DNA from: Ophioderma brevispina
Lineage: Eukaryota > Echinodermata > Ophiuroidea > Amphilepidida > Ophiodermatidae
Direction of reading: 5' to 3'
Assembly: GCA_023653785.1 (NCBI GenBank)
Contig: JAMKCH010085008.1
Location: forward strand, 1-64,000
Length of the DNA: 64,000 nt
This document shows, one piece after another, positions 47,572 to 58,982 of the stretch. The notes under the pieces were generated by a model that saw only the letters and a list, made by a program, of their open reading frames with translations, had not been told where the DNA came from and made no database searches. Position 1 is the first letter of the stretch; every line of letters begins with the position of its first letter. Both the position numbers and the translations under genes were made by a program.

Positions 47572-47861
47572 CAGGCCCATACACAGGAGGGGTGCGGTCG
47601 CACCCCCCCCCCCCCCCCCAAATTCCACAAAAGGGGCAAAAGGTCCACTTTTTTGCTGAATTTTGTGATAAAAACTTCCAAAATTTAGAAAATTTTTGAC
47701 AAGAAAGTCCACTTTTGGTGATAAAGTTTTCAAAATGTCCAAAAAAGGACCATTTTAGGGGGTTAGGTCCACTTTTACCAAAAAAGTCCACTTTTTTTCG
47801 AAAAAAAGTCCACTTTTTCGAAGTCCTGCACCCCCAAAAATAAATCCTTCGTACGGCCCTG
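47572..47861. mobile_element. hAT-type MITE with intact 8-bp target duplication
   Basis: CAGGCCCATACACAGGAGGG at the left, CTTCGTACGGCCCTG at the right; 290 bp. It is flanked by a perfect 8-bp direct repeat GTTTGAGA (47564-47571 and 47862-47869), the hAT signature. It contains a 17-C run and repeated AGTCCACTTTT units. A second copy of the family is at 11009-11242. Confidence 0.85.
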
Positions 47862-48929
47862 GTTTGAGAAGCACCCATTGTTTTCTGGGTCAGACTAATA
47901 ATACTGTACCCAGAATGTATTGGGTGGGTGTTGAAGGTCACATATAATGTATAGGGTATTGAACCATGTCACAAGAGAGGAGAATGGGAGAGTTGTAGTC
48001 ATGAAAACCTTGCATATCGATTGGTAGATCTCAGACATGATCAATATATTGTCAAATCTGAAATGAAACCTCCCAGACAGTGCCAGGTTTGCGATGCTTC
48101 ACATAGCTTGCGATTGGTTTTGTGTGTTTACTACGTGGTATCATCTTTTTAAATTAAGCGTATTGTCACAAACCGTATCTGCGGAGAATTATGCTACCTA
48201 GGGATGGTAATCTTGTTTTGATCGGTGACGGATGACATTATTAGAATGACTGTGTGTGTGTGTGGGAAGGGGTACTAAGCGATACAGTGGAATATGACTC
48301 GGATCTGATTACTTGGGAAACTCTGTTGCATAAATATCAAATGGTCATGCACATCACGATAACAACTTAATAATTGGCTTATGCCAAGTGTTGCATAAGG
48401 GACATGGTGCAGTGTTAATATGCACATGGAACTCTTCCCATTCATTTACTGTATATCTCAAGTTTAATTACAGCATTGACTCCAGATTTTATATAAAATC
48501 AGTGAAAGTAAAAGAGAACTTGTTGATTTCGAATATTATTTGATACCACATTTAGTCCATGCCATTTTTCAGTTTAAAACAAACCAAAGGTTTCAGATCT
48601 TGGTCACGAGATGTCCGGTGTCCTTGAGATTTTACAGGACAAGGGCTCATATTCTGAAAGGGAGTCCAAATTTAGACCAGGGTTTAAACCAGGGTTCCTT
48701 CACGAATGGACCTTTTTTCTACTCTGATGTAATACTTGAGAAATAGTTCAGAAAATGTTTGACACAATGAAAGGTGGAGGTCCTTACATGTCTGAGATTC
48801 TGCCACAAAACTGGATTTTTCTGAAATTGTTTGGGTCAGTGGAAAGAACGCCAAGTTGTCTGCCAAATTTGTAGTAGGGTAGTTTGGTACAGATTTGGAC
48901 TAGAAATGCTGAATTTGTAATGAAAGTAT

Positions 48930-49640
48930 CAGATTTGACATAGATGTAAAGTTTAAAATGTTAAACAAATATAGGCTATGGACTGATTTCTGATCTTTCC
49001 AAGAGGGCCACCAAGGTAAAAATTATTGGGATCAAAATTTCAATATGAAACATTTGACTTGGAAGGTATTTAATTTCATAATTCTTTGCTTGCTGACACC
49101 GATTACATTTTTTTATGTTTCTGTGACATAGTTATTGAGATATAGGTCAAAGGTCAAAGTCAGGACTTTGACCTATCACAGTTGAACAAGGTTAAAGTAA
49201 TCAAATTTAAAAAATGCTCAATTTGGCTTGAAAATCACTATATTTATTACAAATATAAATTATGAAATTTGTCTTATCACCTCATGCTACCAAATAATTG
49301 AAAATTGGGTCAAAGGTTAATCAACTAGAAATACAGGTATTTTCTACAGTGTTTCTAGGTGGTGGACCTTGAACCCATTATACCTCCCCAGCATGAGGTG
49401 ATATGACAAACTACACATTTTCAGAATTTTTGAGTCATAATGAAAAATTGAGATATTTTAATCTAAGTCAAGCAGAGCATTTGAATAGTTTGTTGACCTT
49501 TAACTAATTATGGACCAAGATATAAAAAAAGCCCCAAATTAGTAGAAATGTGAAGTTTGGCAAGATAAATATTTAGTATGGACCCATTTCAGATCTGTCC
49601 ATGATTGCAAAATATAAGGTCAAATGTCATGGGGGGGGTC
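48930..49640. repeat. Degenerate GGTCAAAGGTCA-type repeats
   Basis: ATAGGTCAAAGGTCAAAGTC at about 49142, GGGTCAAAGGTTAATCAAC at 49308 and GGTCAAATGTCATGGGG at 49618. A broader segment around 48970 (TGGACTGATTTCTGATCTTTC) is weakly repeated around 49580 (TGGACCCATTTCAGATCTGTC). Confidence 0.5.
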
Positions 49641-50382
49641 AACATTTCAAAATGCGCCATCAATTTGAAAACTATCTCAAAATGAAACTAGTGTGCATAT
49701 ATGAATGCTTCTGTAATAATAATAATAAAAAGGTACAGTTTGGTGTGTCTGTCATGTTTTATGCAAATGAATGGTAGCATAATCACAGAACTATGGTTTG
49801 CGAGGATGTTTTTTTTTAAAAAGATGATGCATGTACAAGCATTATGCTTAAAAAGCATAATGCTGGACTATTGTTTTACAAACCTAGATATTCTTATGTA
49901 GTAGAGCCTAAAATGGGGTATTAAATGCCCAAATGTTTTTTAGCACATTTCAAAAATGTGCACTTCAAAGTGACAAATGTAAGAATATAGAGTCATGGTT
50001 ATTGAGCATTTCTATTCTCTAACAGAGTACCGAAAACAGGTGGAAGGTGTTATTTATATGCAAAAAAAATTTGATTTAAATTTGTTGATCATCCTTTTTG
50101 TCTTGTTTTCATTGTTGGAACATAGTTCAAGTTATATTTCGTCTATGTATTTGTGTGGGTGTGTGCCAGAGAAACGCACGAGCAATCATGTGAATGTTGA
50201 GATGAATGTCCTCGAGTCGAGCAAATTAGTCGGAACTAATCGCCCTGAAATTCCAAATATGCCCGCTATCTTGAACTTGGCATAAGTATTGTATGAATAG
50301 ACTGCAAGGAAAGTATGGGATAGGATGCAACTTGGCAAGAAAATCCTAGCCACTAAAAGGCATGTGAAACTACTGGAATCAA
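49641..50382. other. No recognisable feature
   Basis: A short AATAATAAT run and a 96-codon open frame at 49995 with a hydrophobic stretch but no family motif. Confidence 0.35.
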
Positions 50383-50663
50383 CTCTCTAAATGTAAACGA
50401 GTGAAAATTTCACTCCCCAAAAGAGTGAAACTCTTGTAAACCACTCCAAAATGAGTGGTTTATACTTAAAAAGAGTGAATTTCCACGCAAAAAAGAGTAA
50501 AAATCACTCCAAAAAGAGTGGTTTCCACTCGGTTGAAGAGTGATGTTCACTCTTTTTGAGTGGGAATTTGCTCTTTTTAAGTACAAACCACCCATTTTGG
50601 AGTGGTTTAAAAGAGTTTCACTCTTTTGGGGAGTGAAATTTTCACTTGTTTACATTTAGAGAG
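50383..50663. mobile_element. 281-bp GAGTG-motif palindromic element
   Basis: The whole element folds back on itself. CTCTCTAAATGTAAACGAGT at the left pairs with ACTTGTTTACATTTAGAGAG at the right, and the arms remain complementary to a centre near 50523. Inside, AGAGTG/CACTC pentamers recur on both strands at short intervals (more than a dozen). No ORF and no similarity to the TTAA families. Confidence 0.75.
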
Positions 50664-51283
50664 AATGTTTTAGCATTCACAGTCCCTTTGGAAGTGTCCT
50701 GCCAATTTAACTATTTTTTGGGGGTTTGTAGTAAATTAAGGCACACTTCATGATGCTGATGCCCTCTTTTTTTTGTATTGTTCAAATGACAACTGGAGTA
50801 GTTGTGGGGGGGGGGGGGCACTATTCCAAATTTTTCTTGGCAGAAATGATAAAATTCCTAATTTACAGAGACGATGAAATATACATGTAAGACAAAACTT
50901 ATAAACTTGTCAAGTTTTCAATTGATAAAATATCTCAGTGGTGAGCTGAAGAGAGGTTCTGGATTATACAATGCCCCTTTAATTTTTACTGTGATTGGGA
51001 ATCTTGCCCTATTTATCATTTCAGTCTTTGACATCCCCAAGCTTTCAAAGAATTACAGTACTTATAATATTTGCATTGTGGAAATCATATTTTAGTCCTG
51101 CATTTTTATGACTGCCAAAGTTATTTTTATTTCAAAAACTTATTTTTTTCAGTAACTTAAATTCTGTTCAGAAATATAGAGCTGCTCATAGTCTCATGGT
51201 TAAGAACTAAGTTCAAAGGTCTGTTGACAACAATGAAACTATTGCCTTCTGGGTATGATATTGTACCATAATGCATGGATTTT

Positions 51284-51348
51284 GTGTATGTGTTTGTATG
51301 CGTGCGTGTATGTGTGCGTATGCGTGCGTTTATGTGTGTGCGTGTGTC
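51284..51348. repeat. Imperfect (TG)n microsatellite
   Basis: GTGTATGTGTTTGTATGCGT-type alternating purine-pyrimidine sequence. Confidence 0.85.
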
Positions 51349-52024
51349 AAAATATGTTTTGGCTACTGAACTTTTTCTCTTAAGCATAAGAGTATGGCAG
51401 TTCAAATTGTAGAACCTTTTTTATGTTGTGATAAAGTTTAATGAATCTTAAAGTATTCTGCACTAAGCTCGAATGCCAGCTGTTTACTCCATTAAATTTT
51501 TGCCATACAGATCTCTTAAAGGTATTTTTGTGAGAAATTCATATCTTGTTGGTATTTTGTTGCAATGTGACCAGTAAACTTTGGTAAACTTAGCTCTAAC
51601 CATACATTGGCCCTATAAAAACAAACATGATTATACTATGTTTATTAGTAAAATTAATGCAAAGATTGTGGATGCCTGGGACTTAATTGTTTACACACAT
51701 AATTTACTTTTGGCCATGAGTATCAGGTCGCCAAACAAAATTAACATGGTCCTTTACTATATAGTGTCATACAGGTCAAAGGTGAAAGGTCAAACAAAAT
51801 AAGTTCAGTTGATAGGATGCCTCCCAAATCCCAATACTACTGAGGGGTTGTTTGTGTGTTAAGGGTGTTATTGCTTGCCTGTATTTGGCAAAGACATCTG
51901 TAGTCACTTAACATGTGGTTGTATTATATTTTTTTGTGTTTACGGTTAATATGTGTGGAACCTTTATAGTAATATTATAGTGGTTCAATTGACTGATTAC
52001 CCATTTCCCAGATTGCTTTGCAAG

Positions 52025-52132
52025 GTGACATGATGACACCACACCATTGCAAGTATGCATGCATGTCACGGGTTCAACGGCTGCTCAATTCTCGTCCCAT
52101 AGATTCGCATGCATACTTGGGCTTGTGTGATG
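52025..52132. repeat. Inverted repeat, about 30-bp arms
   Basis: GGTGACATGATGACACC...TTGCAAGTATGCATGC pairs imperfectly with GCATGCATACTTGGGC...GATGTCACC. The loop includes TCACGGGTTCAACGG. Possible small foldback element. Confidence 0.5.
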
Positions 52133-54008
52133 TCACCAGGCTACCTAAGAATGAATTCTGGGGGATGAGAAATTGATCAATTGTATGAACTAATCCTTTA
52201 TATGTGCAATTTTTTCTTTTTATCCATTTAATATGATTTAGACATCCATCCAAAAAGAGACGAGAGAGAGTTTGTGATATTGGGTTATGTTTTTCAGTTG
52301 GTTTGTGTGGATTTCTAAAATCCCATCAAGCCAATTCAAGATGTAAACGGATGAAATTGGTTGTTTTCAAACCATTTTGAGATAACGCTGTGAACATTTC
52401 TTTGTGTGTGTATTGCATTGGAGAAAATCTCATGCAAAATTTGTCCTCAATCATGACCCCATACTAAAAGCTGTTGTGGAAGTATGTGTAGGGCATGTTG
52501 ACAGTGTCCCACCATTTTTTCATCTTTTTTAACAGCTAAGAGATTCTGAACTTTAAAAGTTGAATCTTTAAATGCAAGGCATTGCATAAAAAAACCAAGG
52601 CTATAATCATAAGGTACCCATGTTGATATCACATGCAAATTACATAGTTAACCCTGTGCTTGTTTTGCATGGTAAACACAAATGAGATTGAGGTGTACAT
52701 TTTATGTATTGGTCAGGATGTCAGGTAGAGAGTTTGGTTCAAAATTGCTCAAAATAAATGTAAAAAAACAGCCCGATTCTTGTGATACTGTTCACCATCA
52801 CAGTAAAGTGAAGCCTTGATTTTAGAAGCCTACAAATATATTTTCAACCCATAAAGAAGCTGTTTAAAATTACAAATTGAAAACACCCCAGAAGTTCTAT
52901 AAAAATCGTAAAAACCTATCAAATTGTGCTTCATGATAGTAGCTAGGGCCTGTAATCATAAAAAGCAAAGCAACTTTATTCCTAGACTAAAATGATGGTT
53001 AATACTATAATTTGGGACATTTTATTTTCCCTTCTCACTTGCAGTATGTAATGAGGAAAAAAAAAAGTGGTGTAGATGTTACCCTTTACTATGGGTACCT
53101 ATATGGGAAAGGTGAAAACAAGGTCCTGTTGGGCAGGGCAACTCTCATTTCAGTCCTGGACTAAAGTTTGTACACTTTTGTGACTATGGGCCTATGTGCT
53201 TATGCCAGTACTGTAGGTGCCCATTCAAAAGCCAAGACTTCAATAGACAAATGGGCCAAGATTTTCACAATTTTGGGCATGTACTTAAAGAGGGACGTAT
53301 TGAGGGGGTTTAGGGTAGACATATATTAAGTACTCCAAAAACTCACCACTGTAGGAATACTAAAGGATGTAGTTTGGAAGACCAGTACACCAGGTCCTAT
53401 GTGTCTGTGCTATGTAGTAGCTCCCTGAGTACACAGGCATGAGAATTTTCTGCAAATTTCTGCATTTTCCCTTGCCTGCGTCACAATTTTTATATCCCTA
53501 AATCTAAATCCATGTTCGTTTTAAAAGGGGGAAAAATCGAGTTTTATACCAGTTTCATTTATTTCTTAAACGACTGGAACTACCCTGAAAGGCATTTTCG
53601 TGACCTTTTACCACTGTATTCCCATCAAGAAGGCCAGTGAAAGCACTCTATTGTGATGTGTAATGTATTTGTTTTGAACCGTGCTTGTAGGTATGATGTT
53701 AACTTCTCCAATGCTAGATCTCAGGCATGTCGAAAGAATTTACTCTGCATTTCAATCCAGTTCATCCAGTCTTTATGAAGGATCAAATAAACTTATAAAG
53801 TTAGTTTATTAATAAACTATTTATTATAGTAACTTTAGATCACTACATGGACAAAATGGGTCGTAGAATTGATCGAAGAAGATTGGGTAGAGAAGGTATA
53901 TGGTATAATAGGGAAGATTGTTTGCATCGTAAGTGGAATTACCAATCCTGTTGAGCATCTGAAAGCAACTGATTTAGGTAAAATGTAATTATTTACGTTT
54001 CCATTTTC
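52133..54008. other. No recognisable gene
   Basis: Single-copy-looking. A small AGTTTATTAATAAACT palindrome near 53803 is the only local structure. Confidence 0.4.
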
Positions 54009-54035
54009 TTAAAGTGACGTGAGGAGATTTTTTTT
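54009..54035. mobile_element. TTAA MITE family A terminal fragment
   Basis: TTAAAGTGACGTGAGGAGAT plus a T run matches the family A terminus seen at 41528 and then switches abruptly to a different repeat. Only the terminus survives. Confidence 0.45.
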
Positions 54036-54059
54036 GTGTTCGCCTTGAACGAATGTTCA

Positions 54060-54750
54060 TGGGGCACATACTAGTCCAATTTTCTGTGTGTCCGTCCGTC
54101 TGTCCGTCCGTGACTCGGTTAAACCTTTTTTCAAAATGCTCTCCATGCTAAACGCTATCCCAGATTTACTTCAAACTTGATAGGATGATTGAGTGAGGTG
54201 ACACAATATCATGTTGTAGCTTTTGGCTGCATTATTTGCATTTCATGATTTTTTAATTAGCTTAATTTTGCATATTTTTCAGACATTTCGGTTTAACCTT
54301 TTTGAAATGCTCTGCTGGCTAACGCTAATCCCGATTTACTTCACACTTGGTAGGGTGAAGAGTGGAGGTGCCAGAATATTATGTGTATCTTTTGACTGCA
54401 TTATTTTCATATATCTGAATATATTAGCATATTTTGGCCGGTCAAAATGAAACCCTTATCCCGCAAAGGATTGTGTGCAGTTAATCTGGAGTGCTAGGTG
54501 TATAATGATCTCACTTGGTTGGAGGAGTTGGTTAAGATTCTCGACCTGATTAGATGTTGGGCATATTTCAGACAAATTACATATTCAAATGAGCTATTAA
54601 TTATGCAAAAATCATGCGTACAATCGCTATATTTTTTGAATGGTACATCGGATATGCAAAAATTCCTGTCACTGTCTAAAACCCATTATGGTGCAGCATC
54701 TTTTGGCAATTTGAAAGTTCCTGACACATGTGGATTTGGTATGCAATGAG
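54060..54750. repeat. Degenerate tandem repeat with GTCCGTCC lead-in
   Basis: TGTGTCCGTCCGTCTGTCCG is followed by repeated CGGTTTAACCTTTTT, GCTCT(C/G)C, TAACGCTAATCCCGATTTAC and TGATAGG/TGGTAGGGTGA phrases at about 54115 and 54290, with weaker echoes near 54480 and 54630. No gene. Confidence 0.6.
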
Positions 54751-54844
54751 TTAAATTAATATGGGTAATATGCCTGAATCGCTAAAATGGTACATCGGAT
54801 ATGGTGTGAAATCCTTTGCGACAATGAAAAACATAAGCCATACT

Positions 54845-55165
54845 TCTTGTGTGTGAATCAATATGGAAGGGGAAGGGTGGGGTGTTGGGGAGGGGGGAAG
54901 GTGGGTGTTGGGGAGGGGGCAGGGTGTGGGTGTTGGGGGAGGGGGCAGGGTGGGGTGTTGTGGAGTGGGCAGGGTGGGGTGTTGGGAAGGGGCAGGGTGG
55001 GTGTTTGGAAGAGGCAGGGTGGAGGGGGCATGGTGGGGTATTAGTGTGAGTGTGGTACGCGGGGTGGGGTGCGTCGGGAGTTGTCGGGATGTGCGTCTGG
55101 TGGGGTCGGGGTGGGTGTGCGTTGGTAAGGGCATCGGGAATGGTGGGGTGTTCGGGGGGTGCTGG
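54845..55165. repeat. G-rich minisatellite
   Basis: Units of roughly 20-30 bp such as GGGTGTTGGGGAGGGGGCAG are repeated about ten times. Dense G-runs give strong quadruplex potential. The Pro/His-rich frames on the complement are artefacts of this composition. Confidence 0.9.
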
Positions 55166-55167
55166 GG

Positions 55168-55455
55168 CGTGTGACCTCATGTGACGCTTGTGTGTTCTTG
55201 TGACTGTGGTGATCTTGGTGTGACCTCGTGACCTTGGGTGACTTCTTGTGACCTTTGTGACCCCATGTGACCTTGGTGACTCATGTGAACCTTTATGACC
55301 CCATAGACCGTTGGTGGACTTGTGTACTGTGACATTGGTGACTTCTTATCTTGGTGACTTTCATGTTGACCTTTGTGACCCCATATGACCTTGGTGACCT
55401 CATTAACCTTTGTGACATCATGTGACCCTGGTGACCTCATTTCACCTTTGGCCCA
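55168..55455. repeat. TGACC half-site array
   Basis: More than fifteen GTGACC/GTGACT units at 10-16-bp spacing (GTGACCTTTGTGACCCCATG style). Read on the other strand these are AGGTCA-like/GGTCAC half-sites. It abuts the G-rich minisatellite. Confidence 0.85.
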
Positions 55456-55689
55456 TTCACAATCTGTGTGCCGGGTAGGGTCAGGTGGGATGCTACGGGT
55501 GTGGGGGTGTCATGGGGTGCGTCGAGGAAAAGGTGCATTGGGGTGACCTCATGTGACTAGGTTCGCTTTGTGACCCCTGTGACATTTGTAACACTTCTCC
55601 TCCATTGCATTGTTCCTTTTCTAAATCAGTCATTTGCCAAACTTCATCAGCTCGCTCAACCAGGCGACACTTGTGTTCGAGAACCCGCC

Positions 55690-56038
55690 TTGTTAGGATA
55701 AAACGAATGTTCTCCTCAAATTGCACAGAAATTGAGTGTAAACCACCTACCAAGAACGTTCGAAGGGTTTATGGACAAACAAGTACAAAGAAAACAGCAA
55801 ACCTTGGTTTTGAACTTGCCTGCCTCACGTAATTGTCCCCATAGAAACGGCCTTGCTTGGACTTTCTGTCGTGCACGACATAAAAGTACTAAATCATCAT
55901 AGTATTAATAACGACGCGTATTCGGCTTATTCACTTCAGGTGTGATCTAATCCCTTGGGACGCATTCCAAATATGCAAAAAACTCGGGTTCAAAAAAATT
56001 GGGGGCGCTTCTTTCTGGAAATCTCATGTCTCTATAAA
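55690..56038. mobile_element. TTAA MITE family A, copy 4 (degraded, reverse orientation)
   Basis: Matches copy 3 from ACCACCTACC(A/G)AGAACGTT through TCGGCTTATTCACTTCAGGT to ATCTCATGTCTCT. The left end is lost or diverged into unrelated sequence, and the right TTAA has mutated to TATAAA. Confidence 0.65.
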
Positions 56039-57255
56039 ATGTTAAATTCAGGTTAGATTTTTTGTTGCAGACCATCTTACCTTAGTGGTAGCGAAAATGT
56101 CACATGAGTCAAATTCGGCAACCTTCACTGACAGTAGCTGAATAGGGAATTGCTCTGTAGTCTGTATACAGGAAATTTCAGATTTTCTGCGTTTTTTAAA
56201 CATGGACACTCACATGCCTGAGTACAGAGTAGCTGTGGTACCACGAGGAAGAATCCGGCTGTGTTTGTTTATATAGATAGGTGATACAACAAACCAAATG
56301 AACTGTGTTGTATGGGTTGATATTTCATGTGGGGTCACATGGGCTTGTCATGCATATCACATGGGTATCACATGGGTATCTTATGGTATCAGAATGGCTA
56401 TGGAAGGGTCACAGTAAGTGACAATTCACATCACTTAGAGAATTTTTTTGTATAACATGATGATTGATGATGATTGCGTATGTTATAATTTTACAATGTA
56501 TGCTCGCTACACAAGTTCTGTGTATGTTTTGTATTATATTATTATTATGTTCAATCAGTGGTTTCCATACTGCCCAGACTTGAGACAAATCTATGAATAC
56601 AAAAATTATAACATAATAAAGGCTGGTGTATTCATATGCTGGTAGAAAATATTCATAATCCATAGCACCGTATTTCCACTGAGGTAAAAAAAAATATAAG
56701 ATTTCGGGGCTATTCTGTTTTCACTTGATTTTTATATGTGTGATTGAAAGTGGGGAATTACGTCTACTGTTCAGAATTATGGTCAACTATGCCTATGATA
56801 ATTTGTATGAAGAAAATGGAATAGCCTCAAAATAGGCCGTCGTGTCATAGGGCCATTGAGGTGTGGTTTTGTGTCCGTGGCACTTCAGGGGACCTAGACA
56901 CATCCGGCTTAGTGTGAAATTTAAAAGTGAAATTGTTGATCTTTGAAAGATGCTGGTGTTTTGAATTCTTATAAAAGGGTGGGAAAATAAGGCTTTCTTT
57001 TCTGTCTAGAACGTAATAAATAGAGCTCTAATTTAAGGGATTGTTTGAGTGGCAAGTTGTGGAGTTAGTTACAGGACAAGTTGGAGAAATAATCCATGTT
57101 CTTGTAGTAGCAAATTGCGATTGTTGTAGCTTTTGTTGAATATTTATTAACCTTTCCCTTTAGATGGCTAGTGCATGCAAGTGTTGGAAGGGAGAGTGCA
57201 CTTGGCTGGACTCAAATCAGCAACCTTTGTATTACTAACGCAGTGCTCTTACCAA
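56039..57255. other. No recognisable feature
   Basis: Includes short CACATGGGTATC repeats at about 56360-56385. No exon. Confidence 0.4.
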
Positions 57256-57609
57256 TTAAAGACACTATCAGTGATTCATCCAAAAGCAAAAAAATTTAAA
57301 TTTGCAGGAATAGCTTAAAAGTGAAGGATAAATCTTGAATTTTCATAATTTGTTTTTTTTTAACTGAAGAATTGTCAGAAAAGGAAGAAATGGCAGTGGT
57401 TCAAAGATGTGACTCTCCATTCAGTTACATGTTGTAGTAAGTGTCCATACGGGCAGTAATGACTAATATATCCAATTTTGTTCTTATTTTAGGTTGCTTC
57501 TGGCGTTATCATTTGCAGGATATGTTGGGGTACCACTATTTGTTACAGACATGTAAAAATCTGATTTTTGATGATTTTCTGATTTAGCAATCACCGATAG
57601 TGCCTTTAA
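57256..57609. mobile_element. TTAA MITE family C, copy 2 (reverse orientation)
   Basis: 354 bp with TTAA ends. Left TTAAAGACACTATCAGTGAT, right ATCACCGATAGTGCCTTTAA. The interior is the reverse complement of the 24708 copy (ATGTAAAAATCTGATTTTTG near the right end). Confidence 0.85.
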
Positions 57610-58780
57610 ACAAACAAGCCAGGGTTGGTAGATAGATATGATCTATAGTTGTTAGGTCTGAAAGGTGTCCATTGCTTTCCTAGTGAATAGCATTCGTTGT
57701 AGGTTTTGTAATACACCTAGAACAATCGCAACTCTCTAATACAACTCGCTCCATTAATGCCAATAGCTGCACCTACAATGATCAACTCACTCCTAACCCA
57801 CAACTCACTCCTAAATTCACCATTTAACCATCCCCATTATTTCAATACGACACAATTTAGCAGATTGATGAGGTTCATTATAGGATATCTATTGTTTGGA
57901 GAAGCTGCCGGATCAATAAAGAAAATAACACATCCCAGTTTTAACTTAATCATGATTATAGGAGGCTACAATAGACTATAATTTTTTAGAAATCATTGGG
58001 ATCAAATGCCTTGTTCAGTGATAATTGTAATTTTTTTAAAGCCTTTAGAATGTTTTGTTAGTGTAACCTGCCCTTACCCTATTTTTAAAAGAATTTAAAT
58101 TTTAAGGCTTGGGAAAAGCACCCCAAATCATACAAATCTGGTTTTATATGTTAAAATGTGTAGAAAAACCCCCACCCTATGTACCATATCTTTTGTTTTC
58201 TTAGCTAACCCTAACCAGTCCTTGGGCAACATAAAGTAACATCATGCAATTTACCAGCTTTTTTTTAGCCCGCAGTAATTTTTTAGGGCTTGCAGTACAC
58301 CTGCAGATTAATACTCTAACACTTTTTTTTTGTCCTGGCAGTAAATTGCTAAAGATTCATCTCTGGCTTTCTGTACATTACCCTCTAAAAGATAACAATT
58401 TCAAGTCCCTTTACTGAAGGCTGCAAAAAGCAACGTGGCATTTCGTAGCCTGCAGCTGTGAAACAATTTCTAATTTAGCACAAAAGGAGGGGTAATATAT
58501 GAAGGCGAGGCTGGGATACCTATTTTAATTCTGTAATTATGGTAGCATTTTCCGTAGAATTTTAAACATCTTCAGATTAGGAATGAGTTTTCCCACGTCT
58601 TGTTTTGATTACAAAATTTGTCCAAAATGATTTCCGTCTCTAACTTTGCAGAATGTTTTTAGAGGTTGAGAAGAGTGTAACTTTTACAGAATGCCTCAAA
58701 ATTTGTTATTTATTATAATTTGTTATTTCTTGCATATGTTTCTGCACAAGATATTCCATACTAAGATGACCTGGTATATC
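57610..58780. other. No recognisable feature
   Basis: AT-rich. The 74-codon frame at 57757 has no family motif. Confidence 0.35.
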
Positions 58781-58982
58781 TTAAAGGTGCAATTAGAGAT
58801 TTCAAGTCATCCATATTTTCTGTGATATGTAGCGATATCATATAGATTAGACACTCAAAGATTCCTTACCTTTTGTTTTGCTACAGAAATAACTTAAAAT
58901 GAAAACAAAGGGTGATTTGTATATGCTTATATTTCAATAGAGAAGATAGGCTGAATTTCGTATTAGCTCCTAAAGGAAATTA

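Noticed and set aside
54751..55180. Pro/His-rich frames of 127-132 codons on the - strand and Gly-rich frames on the + strand
   Set aside because: They are translations of the G-rich minisatellite with no non-repetitive domain.
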